Assembly (NCBI GenBank): GCA_000336895.1
Contig: AOLX01000030.1
Coordinates: 62,001 to 126,000 of the forward strand
DNA from: Haloarcula argentinensis DSM 12282
GTDB lineage: Archaea > Halobacteriota > Halobacteria > Halobacteriales > Haloarculaceae
DNA: 64,000 nucleotides
Direction of reading: 5' to 3'
The translations under genes were made by a program, and so were the position numbers. Every line of letters begins with the position of its first letter. Position 1 is the first letter of the stretch. This document shows positions 8,503 through 17,606 of this stretch, piece after piece. The notes below the pieces were generated by a model. It saw only the letters and a list, made by a program, of their open reading frames with translations. It did not search any database and was not told where the DNA came from.

Positions 8503-10519
8503 CGCTTCTCACATCCGGCTCATCCATATCTACGGCACCATCCGCGTTGTTGGCCGTCTCCAGTCGCTGTGCGACGAGGGACGGAATCGATACGATACCG
8601 CGTGGGACGAATAGCACGAACAGTATAAACATCGTCCCGATGATAAGCCGCCACTGGTCGGTGTACGACGAGAGGAATTCCTCGGCCCCGAAGAAGACGC
8701 CGGAGCCGATCATGGGACCGTACAGTGTGCCCATCCCACCGAACAGCGCAATGACGATGACCTCGCCTGAGTGGATCCAGTTGAGTGTCTGGTCCGGTGA
8801 AATGATGACAGTCGACGGACTGACGGCGAGGAGGCCGCCGGCCAGTCCAGCCATGCCGCCGCTGATGACGAACGCTCGGCGCTTGTACCTGTTGACGTCG
8901 TACCCGATGAACTCCGCTCGCTCTTCGCTTTCCCGAATCGACTGCAGGACACTGCCAAAGGGCGCGTTCATCATGCGCCGAGCGAACAGGAACGACAGGA
9001 CGGCAATGAGCAGGGCGAGATAGTAGAACACGAACTGCTGTCCGAGTTCGTAGCCGAGAAGCCCGAACTCGATATTCGAAAGCGACTCCCCGACAGTACC
9101 GAGTCCGAGGAGCGCCTCGAAGCCGAGCAGGCCGTCGCTCCCGCCGGTAAAGTCGAACTTGAACACAGCACTGTAGAGCAGCTCCGCGAACGCCAGCGTG
9201 ATCATGGCGAAGTACACGCCGGAGACCCGAATCGAGAGGCTGCCGACGACCCAGGCCAAGACAGCACAGATGAGAATCGCCCCGAGTAACACGATAAAAA
9301 CCGACTGCGAGTAGTGCAACATGATGAGCGCAGCAGTGTATGCACCGACACCGTAGAACATCGTGTGGCCGAGCGGGACCAGCCCGGCGTATCCCATCAC
9401 GATATCCAGACTCAGTGCGAAGATAGCCCAGATGAGTATCTCGTTGAGGACGACGAGGTAGTACTGATCCCCCATGAACAGAATCGCGATCGGGGCAAGC
9501 GCGAGCGCGACAACGGCGATACCACCGAGCCGTACCCGTGTGCTGTCTGCCAGTACCCCGCCGTACCCGCCGACGAGAATCTCGCCTTCGCCGTCCGACT
9601 CTTCACCCCGCGTTCCGAACAATCCCTGCGGTTTCACCAGCAACACCGCAATCATAAGCAGGTACACGGTCAGGCCTTCCAGATTGGGGACAGTCAGCGT
9701 TGTGTCACCGAACGTGGCCAGAACGCTCCCACTGTAGGCCCGCATCAGCGTCTGGACGACACCGACGAGTAACCCACCAAAGACGGCCCCTCTGAAGCTA
9801 CCGAGGCCACCGAGGACGACGACAACGAATGCTGGAATGATGACGCTGTTCCCCATGCCAGTGTTCACGTTCTGGTAGCCGCCGAGGACAATCCCGGCGA
9901 CGGCAGCGAGCGCCGCACCGACACCGAAGACCAGCGTGTAGTACTGGTCGATATCGATACCGACGTTGCGGACCATCTCACGGTCCTGTGACCCGGCACG
10001 GATGATCATCCCGTACTTCGTCCGGTTCAGCAGGTACCACGTCACTACCGCGAGCAACGCGGCGAAGACGATCATGAAATAATTGTACACGGACACCTGC
10101 ACGCCCAGTATAGACACAGGCTGGCTCAGATACTCCGGGACGGCTAGCTGTCGTTGCTGTGTCCCCCAGATAAGACGGATCACGTCGTTGGTCACGAGCA
10201 CGAGTCCGAACGTCAGGAGAATATGATACAGCGGGTCTCGGCCATACAGTGGCCGGACAGTCGTTCGCTCGATAGCGGCACCGATGAGACCGACGGCAAC
10301 CGGTGCAACCACTATCGCGATCCAGAACCCAGTCCCTGCACCGAACGGCGCAATGATGCTCAGAGAGAAATACGCACCGAGTGCGAACAGCTCGCCATGG
10401 GAGAAGTTGATCACGTCCATCACGCCGAAGATGACCGACAGTCCGGCGGCTAGCAGGACGTAAACCATCCCCAGGGTGAGGCCATTCAGCAGTTGTTCGA
10501 TGAAGTCGGCAGCAACCAT
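8495..10519 (-). CDS. Fused LivH-LivM permease of a Liv-type ABC importer
   Basis: 674 aa, about the sum of LivH and LivM. Residues 1 to about 300 are LivH-like (opening with LNGLTLGMVYVLLAAGLSVIFGVMDVINFSHGELFALGAY). A polar linker (GTRGEESDGEGE, about 303-314) follows, and about 330-674 is LivM-like (IFALSLDIVMGYAGLVPLGHTMFYGVGAY, then FAMITLAFAELLYS). About 17 membrane segments are expected. The reading frame is continuous with no stop between the halves. Both permease subunits are thus made as one chain in 1:1 ratio. The tail after about 650 is acidic and cytoplasmic. It starts 8 bp after the binding-protein gene ends. Confidence 0.9.
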   Translation of the reverse strand: MVAADFIEQLLNGLTLGMVYVLLAAGLSVIFGVMDVINFSHGELFALGAYFSLSIIAPFGAGTGFWIAIVVAPVAVGLIGAAIERTTVRPLYGRDPLYHILLTFGLVLVTNDVIRLIWGTQQRQLAVPEYLSQPVSILGVQVSVYNYFMIVFAALLAVVTWYLLNRTKYGMIIRAGSQDREMVRNVGIDIDQYYTLVFGVGAALAAVAGIVLGGYQNVNTGMGNSVIIPAFVVVVLGGLGSFRGAVFGGLLVGVVQTLMRAYSGSVLATFGDTTLTVPNLEGLTVYLLMIAVLLVKPQGLFGTRGEESDGEGEILVGGYGGVLADSTRVRLGGIAVVALALAPIAILFMGDQYYLVVLNEILIWAIFALSLDIVMGYAGLVPLGHTMFYGVGAYTAALIMLHYSQSVFIVLLGAILICAVLAWVVGSLSIRVSGVYFAMITLAFAELLYSAVFKFDFTGGSDGLLGFEALLGLGTVGESLSNIEFGLLGYELGQQFVFYYLALLIAVLSFLFARRMMNAPFGSVLQSIRESEERAEFIGYDVNRYKRRAFVISGGMAGLAGGLLAVSPSTVIISPDQTLNWIHSGEVIVIALFGGMGTLYGPMIGSGVFFGAEEFLSSYTDQWRLIIGTMFILFVLFVPRGIVSIPSLVAQRLETANNADGAVDMDEPDVRSDD

Positions 10520-10527
10520 CGTACTAC

Positions 10528-11775
10528 CTACATCTCACAGCCGAGGTCACTGGCCGGTGGCAGCGTCTCCGAACCTGGGACCTGCTCAAGGAGTTCGACA
10601 TCCGCTGAATCACTACCGCCTTCAACGAGTTCAGCCATCCACGTCGGATTCGTGGCTTGATGGTCGCTCTCTCGAAGCGTGATGTCCCCCAGTACTGTCG
10701 TGAACGTCCCACCTTCGAGTGCGTCCCGGACATCCCCCGGTTCGGTGCTTCCGGCTTCGTTCATTCCCTTGGCCATCAGCCGCATCGAGTCGTAGCCGAC
10801 GCGTGCGAAGTTGCCGGGGTCCCTGTCGTTCTCGCTGGCGTAGGCCTCGACGAATGCCTGATTGTCCCCGGTTTCGATCGAGGGGTCGTACCGAGCGCCA
10901 CCGAATGTACCAACGCTGTTCGACCCGGTCCCGGCACGGACGCTCTGGAACGTCTGGGTCGGGCCGACAACAGCCATCTGGTCGGTGAGACCCTGGTCTG
11001 CAGCCTGGTTAGTGAAGTTCACCAGATCACCACCAGTCATCCCCAGCATGACCACGTCAGCCTCGGAATTGCTGATCTGCGTAATGAACGAGCCGTAGTT
11101 GCTTGCACCCAACTCCGACGTTGATGTCCCAACCTCGGTGTAGTCGTCGCTAGTGTTCTCCATGCGCCTGCTTGTTCGGTTGTATACCGAGTCGCCGTAC
11201 GCGTAGTCCGCGTAATGGAACCAGACGTTGTTCCCCAAATTGTTGACTGAATACGCCGATATCGCCTCGGCAATCTGTGCCGTATTCGTCTCAAAGCGGA
11301 ACACCCATTCGTTGCAGGCAGACCCGGTGATCGGAACCGCCGCACCGCCGGGGAAGTAGATGTGCTCAGATTGAGCGGCAAAGTCGTTCAGCCCGAGCGC
11401 AACGGAACTGGAAATCGCACCGAACACGAACTCGGCACCCTCCTCCTGAACGACGCGCTGTGCCTCAGACTGTGCGGCCCCAGCTTCGGTTTCTGTGTCG
11501 CCCGTCACCAGCTCGAACTCGAAGTCGTAGTCGTCGTTGTTGTTTATTTCCGCTACAGCGAGCTCAGCCCCAGTTCGCTGGCCCGGTCCAAGAGAGCTGT
11601 ACGGGCCAGTCATTGGATTCAGGCTCGCAACAGTCACTGCCTCCTCGCCTCCTGTGGACCCGCCCTGACAGCCGGCGAGGCCAAGCACGCCGACCGCGCC
11701 GGCGGCGGCGATGAACTGTCTCCGTGAACGGTCGATTCCCACACTACTGTCTGGTGAGGTACCTTCGCTCGACAT
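10528..11775 (-). CDS. livK: Liv-type substrate-binding lipoprotein (LivK family)
   Basis: 415 aa from the ATG at 11775; an upstream ATG at 11805 lies within the promoter and is unlikely. The N-terminus has a Tat motif DRSRRQFIAAAG and a lipobox LAGC, so it should be exported folded and anchored by a lipid on Cys. The mature part reads like a periplasmic-binding type 1 receptor (LNPMTGPYSSLGPGQRTGAELAV; VRAGTGSNSVGTFGG). It captures substrate outside the cell for LivHM-LivGF. It is the first gene of the operon and follows the penicillin acylase gene on the same strand after 129 bp. Substrate not deducible. Confidence 0.9.
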   Translation of the reverse strand: MSSEGTSPDSSVGIDRSRRQFIAAAGAVGVLGLAGCQGGSTGGEEAVTVASLNPMTGPYSSLGPGQRTGAELAVAEINNNDDYDFEFELVTGDTETEAGAAQSEAQRVVQEEGAEFVFGAISSSVALGLNDFAAQSEHIYFPGGAAVPITGSACNEWVFRFETNTAQIAEAISAYSVNNLGNNVWFHYADYAYGDSVYNRTSRRMENTSDDYTEVGTSTSELGASNYGSFITQISNSEADVVMLGMTGGDLVNFTNQAADQGLTDQMAVVGPTQTFQSVRAGTGSNSVGTFGGARYDPSIETGDNQAFVEAYASENDRDPGNFARVGYDSMRLMAKGMNEAGSTEPGDVRDALEGGTFTTVLGDITLRESDHQATNPTWMAELVEGGSDSADVELLEQVPGSETLPPASDLGCEM

Positions 11776-11802
11776 AGGTTCATTATCTATTGTTAAGCAA
11801 AT

Positions 11803-11812
11803 CATATTAAAG
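11803..11812 (-). promoter_or_regulatory. TATA-like box of the liv operon
   Basis: On the minus strand CTTTAATATG lies about 28-37 bp before the livK ATG, giving a very short leader. Confidence 0.45.
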
Positions 11813-11904
11813 CCTTGCCCCTGTCGGCGCGTATCGCGCTGTTCGAGGGGGACAATAGCTGTATTACCGCCTCTCGTGGCTCCTGGTTCCCACCGTAGTG
11901 GTGG

Positions 11905-14754
11905 CTAGCTGGTGGTGTCGTTCTGTCTGTACAGCCACGCCAGCGCAGTCCCGAGTACGGCGGTCGTCCCAGTGAGTGTCGTGAAGCCGGGGCCACTGGC
12001 GGCAGTCCCAGTATTCGTCTCCGTCGCTGTGTCCGTGCCCCCTGTCTCAACAGGAGTTATCGCTCCGCCAACAACAGTACTTTCGTCTGTCTCAGTGCCC
12101 TCACTCGTCGGCGTGTCATCGGTGCCACCGTCAGCCGGGCTTGCTGGCATCGTCAACTCACGGGTTTCAGTCGTTGCGGACTCAATTGCGGCGTCAGCGA
12201 ACAACAGCTGTTTGTACTCGAAGTTCTCGAACATCGCCAGCTGATCGTCGTAATGTTCGCCGGTAGTGTCATCTGGGGCGACGTAGCCGTCGTTTCCGGG
12301 CGGAAGGATGTTCTCTGCCTGCGGGTCGTCGCTGAGCCGGACGACGTGATTCTCAGTCCCGCGGTTCAGCAGCGCCGTGTTCCCAGCGGACGTGACGCCG
12401 ATAGGCATCCCGAACAGCGCGAGGTTATCGAACTCGTGCAGGGCCGCCTCACGCCGCCAGCTTGCCGGGTCACCGTCGTATTGCTCGGCGAGTTCGTTCA
12501 CGGCGGTTTGGAACGCGCTGACCAGCGCGTTCGTGACATCTCCATCGGCATACTCGGCCTGCGTTGCCAGTGCTGTCTCCGCCGGATTGAGGACCCTCAT
12601 CAGGGTGCCGCGACCGTAGTCGTAGCCAAGGAAGTACGATGCCGGGCCGTAGGCGCTCCCGAACGTCTCGCTGAAAACCTCCTCCAGAATGTACGGGAAC
12701 GTCGCATCCCAGATCGTATACCCGGCGGAGTGGCGTCCCTCGTTGTCTTCGCCGTCGGCCTGTGCGAAGTGGTCCCACGAGGCCAGTTCGTCGCGTGCTT
12801 GCTGTTCGGTATCGGAGAGATCTGCATCCGCAAGCGCGTCAAGCAAATGGTCTTTGTACCGAATCGAACGCAAGTCAGTAAAGGAGATGTCGTAGATAAC
12901 AGTCTTCAGGAACTCGTAATCGACTGTTCCCTCCTGTGCTAACCGCTGTTCGACCAGATTGATGATCCGTTGCACGCGGTGGTCGGTCGACCACGAATAG
13001 CTCAGGTCACCGTTGTTCCAGTCCGGTGCGGGTTTGTTGTTCCACTGTGCCGAGTACCCCGGGGCGGGATTGATCGCGTAGGGGACATCACCGTCAGCCG
13101 CACGTAGGTAGTCCGCCGACGTGAGTTCGTATTGTGTTCCATCGGCTGGCAACCGAGTGTCCCAGTCGACTGCTTCGCTATCCGGGTACCGACCCAGATG
13201 CACATACGCGATGTCACCGTCCTTGTCGGCCCACATGAAGTTCAACGCATAGTCACAGCGTTGTGCTGACTCCCGGAACTCCTCGGCGTCCGTCGCGAAC
13301 TGACACTCGTAGAAGGCCCGCCAACAGTTCATATGCCGGCCGGCGTATGACTTCGTCTGCGCCAGTGCTTCCCCGTTGTCGGAGTCCCACTGGGTCACAA
13401 CGCCGTGGCGTGTGAACCGTTCAGTGTACGTCACGTCCTCGCCATCGGCGACGGTGATTGTCTGCTCGGCCGTTTCGACCTCGTACTCCTCGCCCTGGAA
13501 GGTGTACGTGTCCGGTCCCGACGAATTGGTCGTGATCGACTCCGTGAACATCTGGATGCAGTTGTCGATTCCGGCAGTCGAGGTCATCGCCCCGTTGCGA
13601 TTGTGTCCGAACATGATGAACGGATACCCGGTGACGGTGACGCCAGCGACATCGAAATCCGACCCATGTAGGCTCGCCTCGTACATTATCGAGGGCGTGT
13701 TGAACCCCATCTGTGGCCCGCCCATCAGTAGCGCATCGCCACTAGCCGTGATATCCCCCTGAACAGCAAGAGCGTTGCTGCCGTACTTGATCGGGAGGCC
13801 GAGGCTGTCGAGTCCGGACGCAAGCGTCCGCATCCGCTCTATTTCGCCTTCGTGCATCCCTTCAGCGTCAGTTGGCGGTGTATAGTCCCCGCCAGTTACC
13901 AAGTTGCTCGGTGTCACAGACGGACCGCTGGCCCCGCGCGTTGCCCTGTCTGTCTGCTCGCCCCCAGCCGCGTTGGGTGTCGACCCTGCGCCTACGTCAG
14001 TATAGGGAGGGGAATAGGCATCTGACGGCTGGACCGTCGAGGTCGGGCAGCCGGGATCGTTGCCCCACTGTAGATCCTCGAATAGCTCCCTCGCCCGCTG
14101 TTCGCTACCGGTTTCCTGCGTGAGTGCGTCGAGAACAGTCGCACCGAGCGTCTCCAGCTGGAAGCCACTGAAATACGCCATACTGGCGACGAACATCCCG
14201 GCGGCGTCCGTCGTGGTAAACTCCTCGGGCTCGAACCCGTGCTCCTGAAACGCCTGATGGAATTCCAGTTCCTCGCTGTCACGAACTTCGGTAATGTACC
14301 GGTTGATGCCGTCGGTAAACGCCTGCAGGACCGCTCGCTGATCCGACGTCAACTGTTCAGCAGCCTGCTCGTCGAGAGACGGCTCGCCGGCGGTGTTGCG
14401 CCGCGCCTCGATATCGAACTGTACCCAATCGGTGTCCCCGTCACCTGAACCGAGAACCGCCGCGACAGTCCCGTGATAGTATCGCCGGTACAGTTCTAGC
14501 TGGTAGAGCCGGTCGGCCGCAGTTGCGTATCCGAACCCATAGAACACCGGGGCACGGCTGTCAGCGTCGCGGGCGTAGATGTGTGGGACGCCGTAGTCGT
14601 CTCGTCGTATCGTGACCGTCGCGTCATCTTCCTGTGCGTACGCTAACTCCGTCTCCACGGCTCCGATACCGGTCATGCCGGTAACCGCTGCGCCTGTCTT
14701 CAGAAGCGATCGTCGCGAGAGGTGCTGCCATGACTGCTGGTGCTGTGCTGGCAT
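11905..14754 (-). CDS. Exported penicillin acylase family protein with PGF-CTERM anchor
   Basis: 949 aa Ntn-hydrolase precursor. A Tat signal (LSRRSLLKTGAAVTG, residues 12-26) is followed by the family opening VTIRRDDYGVPHIYARD. YGSNALAV places Ser326 after Gly325: in this family that Ser becomes the N-terminal nucleophile after self-cleavage removes a spacer. The C-terminus has a Thr-rich stretch, then PGF at about 922-924, a hydrophobic segment and YRQN, matching archaeosortase-processed PGF-CTERM proteins, so it is likely anchored at the surface. Members hydrolyse phenylacetyl-amides, acyl-homoserine lactones or other N-acyl amides. Co-oriented with the liv operon and near phenylacetate genes, it may feed them. 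Confidence 0.88.
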   Translation of the reverse strand: MPAQHQQSWQHLSRRSLLKTGAAVTGMTGIGAVETELAYAQEDDATVTIRRDDYGVPHIYARDADSRAPVFYGFGYATAADRLYQLELYRRYYHGTVAAVLGSGDGDTDWVQFDIEARRNTAGEPSLDEQAAEQLTSDQRAVLQAFTDGINRYITEVRDSEELEFHQAFQEHGFEPEEFTTTDAAGMFVASMAYFSGFQLETLGATVLDALTQETGSEQRARELFEDLQWGNDPGCPTSTVQPSDAYSPPYTDVGAGSTPNAAGGEQTDRATRGASGPSVTPSNLVTGGDYTPPTDAEGMHEGEIERMRTLASGLDSLGLPIKYGSNALAVQGDITASGDALLMGGPQMGFNTPSIMYEASLHGSDFDVAGVTVTGYPFIMFGHNRNGAMTSTAGIDNCIQMFTESITTNSSGPDTYTFQGEEYEVETAEQTITVADGEDVTYTERFTRHGVVTQWDSDNGEALAQTKSYAGRHMNCWRAFYECQFATDAEEFRESAQRCDYALNFMWADKDGDIAYVHLGRYPDSEAVDWDTRLPADGTQYELTSADYLRAADGDVPYAINPAPGYSAQWNNKPAPDWNNGDLSYSWSTDHRVQRIINLVEQRLAQEGTVDYEFLKTVIYDISFTDLRSIRYKDHLLDALADADLSDTEQQARDELASWDHFAQADGEDNEGRHSAGYTIWDATFPYILEEVFSETFGSAYGPASYFLGYDYGRGTLMRVLNPAETALATQAEYADGDVTNALVSAFQTAVNELAEQYDGDPASWRREAALHEFDNLALFGMPIGVTSAGNTALLNRGTENHVVRLSDDPQAENILPPGNDGYVAPDDTTGEHYDDQLAMFENFEYKQLLFADAAIESATTETRELTMPASPADGGTDDTPTSEGTETDESTVVGGAITPVETGGTDTATETNTGTAASGPGFTTLTGTTAVLGTALAWLYRQNDTTS

Positions 14755-14773
14755 CCCGTAGTTGACAGTCTGG

Positions 14774-14790
14774 ATATTTAATAAATATTT
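14774..14790 (-). promoter_or_regulatory. TATA-like region of the acylase gene
   Basis: AT-rich run (AAATATTTATTAAATAT on the minus strand), 20-36 bp before the acylase ATG at 14754. Confidence 0.45.
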
Positions 14791-14915
14791 GGGAACATTT
14801 CAGAGGGAGCCGAGTGTGTCTGTTCACATTCGTTAGTAGTCGGGTAGCGCGGGAACCTGTGCGATGACGGGAAAGATAGCGCCCCGTTGAGATCAATACA
14901 TACTGTCCGACCCAA

Positions 14916-14927
14916 GCATATAATTGG
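14916..14927 (+). promoter_or_regulatory. TATA-like box of the VOC gene
   Basis: GCATATAATTGG is centred about 28 bp before the ATG at 14949, consistent with a leaderless transcript. Confidence 0.45.
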
Positions 14928-14948
14928 GAGCCTAACACAGTCCTCGCC

Positions 14949-15419
14949 ATGTCTCAGGAGACGCCGATCCGTGTCGATCACATCGGAATCGCAGTCGAGG
15001 ACATCGACAACGCTGAGCCGTTTCTGTTTGCACTCGGTTGTCGGAAACTCATCGAAGAATCCATCGAGGGGCGGTTTCGCTGGGCGCAGTACGATTTCGA
15101 TCGGAACGCGTCACGGCTGGAACTCATCGCACCGGAGGCACCGGACACGTTCCTCACGTCATATCTCGAGGACCACGGTCCGGGCCTACACCACGTCACG
15201 CTCGAAGTAGCTGCTGTCGACGCGGTGAAAACAGTACTGGAGCGCAACGGATACAGCGTCGTCGAGTACCGCGAGTATCAGGACTGGACTGAGGCGTTTG
15301 TGCCACCAGCAAACCCGACCGGAGCGCTCTTTCAACTGTTCGAGTATCACGACAGCTACGACGCTGATCGGCCGCCTGCCGGGAAGCTCTACGTCGATGG
15401 CAGCCGACTCGATGGCTGA
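14949..15419 (+). CDS. VOC superfamily (glyoxalase/methylmalonyl-CoA epimerase-like) protein
   Basis: 156 aa with two beta-alpha-beta-beta-beta units: RVDHIGIAVEDIDNAEPFLFALGC at the start, and GPGLHHVTLEVAAVDAVKTVLERNGY in the middle. Possible metal ligands are His11 of DHIGIAV, His of LHHV and Glu near LFQLFEY. The layout is that of methylmalonyl-CoA epimerase or a glyoxalase/extradiol-type enzyme. It is divergent from the acylase gene and faces an EthD-like gene. An epimerase role would suit propionyl-CoA metabolism downstream of the carboxylase cluster at 36-40 kb, but the reaction cannot be fixed from sequence. Confidence 0.75.
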   Translation: MSQETPIRVDHIGIAVEDIDNAEPFLFALGCRKLIEESIEGRFRWAQYDFDRNASRLELIAPEAPDTFLTSYLEDHGPGLHHVTLEVAAVDAVKTVLERNGYSVVEYREYQDWTEAFVPPANPTGALFQLFEYHDSYDADRPPAGKLYVDGSRLDG

Positions 15420-15475
15420 TATCTGCAGCGATTCGATCTCAGGAGACTGGTTGAGAGGGAACAACAGGAGCGACG

Positions 15476-15805
15476 CTATCGGTCGTCTCTTTCGTCGAGT
15501 TGGACCGTTTCCTCGACAATAACTCGGGGGCCAGCCTCCAGGTCGATAAACTCAGCCGCGTCGGCCTGAACTGTCTCGGCAAGGTCTGAGTCAAACGCGT
15601 CGCTGAGTGCGTCCATGTCCTCGAAATACAGCTCAAGCACGCCGTCGTACGCTGCACGCTCCGGGTCTGTCGGCACAGACGTCACGTAGCGTTGCAGTCC
15701 CGGCAGATCCTTCGCCAGTTCCGAGTGATCGCCTTGCCATCGGTCGGCGAACTCCTCGTGAGTGTAGCCATCTCTCCGGACGAGCAAATCGACGATTTTT
15801 GTCAT
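15476..15805 (-). CDS. EthD-like dimeric alpha/beta-barrel protein
   Basis: 109 aa, right for one EthD/ferredoxin-like domain. The start TKIVDLLVRRDGYTHEEFADRWQGDHSELAKDLPGLQRYV matches the EthD pattern (a strand, then FxxYWxxxHxxL-like HGDHSELAKDLPGL, then a Tyr-containing strand). These small homodimeric proteins are found with aromatic and quinone degradation genes, acting as isomerases or lactone-processing enzymes, or with unknown roles. It is convergent with the VOC gene and divergent from the IclR gene at 15918, so it may be an IclR target. Confidence 0.75.
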   Translation of the reverse strand: MTKIVDLLVRRDGYTHEEFADRWQGDHSELAKDLPGLQRYVTSVPTDPERAAYDGVLELYFEDMDALSDAFDSDLAETVQADAAEFIDLEAGPRVIVEETVQLDERDDR

Positions 15806-15917
15806 GCGTTCCCGGTATCGTCACGGGTTGGCTTTTACCTACCGATCTGACAGGGCCACTCCTGATTCAAGCTACTCGAACAAAACACTTGTAAGCCGAT
15901 TGATCATGTGTGTACGT

Positions 15918-16688
15918 ATGGCAATCCCGCCCGCTGTCAACAGGCCGGTCGGAACAATCGAGAGAGCAATCGAGATCATGGAGTATCTCAAGGAGAACGA
16001 CACGGCCACAGTGTCAGAGATGACAGACCACCTCAACTGTGCGAAGAGTACGACGCACAGGTACATGAAGACGCTCGCGGCCAACAGTCTCCTCGTCGAG
16101 GACGGCAACGAGTATCAGCTCGGGATCCGCTTTCTGGACTACGGCGAAGTGGCACGGAACAAATACCGGCTCTACGACGAGGCGAAGCCGAGAGTCGACG
16201 AACTCGCGGAGGAGACCGAGGAGAAGATCTGGTGTGCAGTTGAAGAACACGGCCGGAGCGTCCACATCTACGGCGCACAGGGCAAACACTCGGTACAGAC
16301 GTACGCCAGGGTCGGCCATCGGAATTATCTCCACCAGCACGCCGCGGGGAAGGCCATACTCGCACACCTTCCGGATAGTCAGATCACAGAGACCATCGAC
16401 AGGCATGGCCTACCCGGCCGGACGCCACAGACGATCACCGATAGGGACGAACTCTGGGAGGAAATCGAGGCGATACGTGACCGCGGCTACGCGTTCAACT
16501 TTCAGGAGTCTGTGGAGGGGCTGCATGCAGTCGGGGCCCCAATTACGGACGAAAACGACGTTGCCATCGGGGCGATCAGTGTCTCCGGCCCGGCAAGCCG
16601 GCTTGAAGGCCCCATCCTCAGAGACGAACTGCCGACGCTGCTACTGGGCGTGGTCAACGAAATCGGGATCAATATGGCCCATCCATGA
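15918..16688 (+). CDS. IclR family transcriptional regulator (second copy)
   Basis: 256 aa from the ATG at 15918; an in-frame start at 15804 would add 38 residues in the promoter region and is less likely. Winged HTH at about residues 10-65 (ATVSEMTDHLNCAKSTTHRYMKTLAANSLL), then the effector domain with GYAFNFQESVEGLHAVGAPI and GAISVSGPASRL. It is clearly a paralogue of the regulator at 6008. It is divergent from the EthD-like gene and converges with the enoyl-CoA hydratase. Control of aromatic or acyl-CoA catabolism is a reasonable inference. Confidence 0.9.
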   Translation: MAIPPAVNRPVGTIERAIEIMEYLKENDTATVSEMTDHLNCAKSTTHRYMKTLAANSLLVEDGNEYQLGIRFLDYGEVARNKYRLYDEAKPRVDELAEETEEKIWCAVEEHGRSVHIYGAQGKHSVQTYARVGHRNYLHQHAAGKAILAHLPDSQITETIDRHGLPGRTPQTITDRDELWEEIEAIRDRGYAFNFQESVEGLHAVGAPITDENDVAIGAISVSGPASRLEGPILRDELPTLLLGVVNEIGINMAHP

Positions 16689-16793
16689 GGCCACCAGCGT
16701 AGTTCTAGCGGGGCAACTGGCTGTTTTTGGACTGTTCTTCTCTGTGCGTGGTAGCAGCCAAACTGGGTACCTCGTTCTGGGATCGGGGCGCGC

Positions 16794-17606
16794 TCACTCG
16801 CTGGTCCACTCCGGCTCTCTGTCTTCGAGGAACGCGTCGATCCCTTCATCCTTGTCGCCAGTGGCGAACAGTTGTGCGAACAGTTCGGCTTCGTACTCGA
16901 TGCCGGCTTCGAGGTCCATTCGGGAGCTGGCGCGGACGGCTTTCTTCGCGAGTTCGAGCGCCGCTGGGCTTTTTTCTGCAATCGACGACGCGATGTCGTA
17001 GACCCGCTCATCGAAGGAGTCGTCGTCGTGGACCTCGTCGACGAGGCCGATATCGGCGGCCTCCGTCGCGTCGATGAGTTCGCCAGTCAGGATAAGCCGC
17101 ATCGCGTGGCCCTCACCGACCAGACGCGGCAGTCGCTGTGTTCCGCCACCACCGGGCATGATGCCGAGGTTGATTTCCGGCTGTCCGAACTTCGCATCCG
17201 TATGCGCGATCCGGATATCAGCCGCCTGAATCAGCTCACAGCCGCCGCCGAGGGCGTGCCCGTTGATACGGGCGATGACCGGCATCGGGCACTCGTCGAC
17301 GTACTCGTAGACGCGAGGTCGCTTGCTTGCCTCCCGTTGCTCTAGCATATCCCGGTCGCGGAGTTCCGTCACGTCCGCACCCGCAACGAATGCGCCGGTG
17401 TCTGCCGCGCCAGTCAACACGATGGCGCGAACGTCGCTGTCCGGGATTGCGTCGAAGACCTGCTTGAACTCCGACCGCAACTGGGTGTTGAGCGCGTTCC
17501 GGGCCTCTGGGCGGTGTAATTCGACGGTGGCGACGTTCTCCACGCGATCCCCGACGCTCACCGAAACCGTTTCACAGTCCGCCGCGGCGTCAGCGAGGTC
17601 CGTCAT
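16794..17606 (-). CDS. Enoyl-CoA hydratase/isomerase (crotonase family), PaaF-like
   Basis: 270 aa. Oxyanion-hole segments FVAGADVTEL and HALGGGCELIQAADIRIA and the second catalytic segment FGQPEINLGIMPGGGGTQRLPRLVG are intact, including both catalytic Glu (of GGGCEL and GQPE), so a true hydratase is expected. It overlaps the 3-hydroxyacyl-CoA dehydrogenase gene by 4 bp and follows it, forming a two-gene beta-oxidation unit. In the context of PaaK and PaaABCD these could act as PaaF and PaaH on 2,3-dehydroadipyl-CoA, although general beta-oxidation is equally possible. Confidence 0.88.
   Translation of the reverse strand: MTDLADAAADCETVSVSVGDRVENVATVELHRPEARNALNTQLRSEFKQVFDAIPDSDVRAIVLTGAADTGAFVAGADVTELRDRDMLEQREASKRPRVYEYVDECPMPVIARINGHALGGGCELIQAADIRIAHTDAKFGQPEINLGIMPGGGGTQRLPRLVGEGHAMRLILTGELIDATEAADIGLVDEVHDDDSFDERVYDIASSIAEKSPAALELAKKAVRASSRMDLEAGIEYEAELFAQLFATGDKDEGIDAFLEDREPEWTSE

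Noticed and set aside
12253..12942. 229-aa plus-strand frame inside the acylase gene
   Set aside because: Antisense shadow; no domain recognised.
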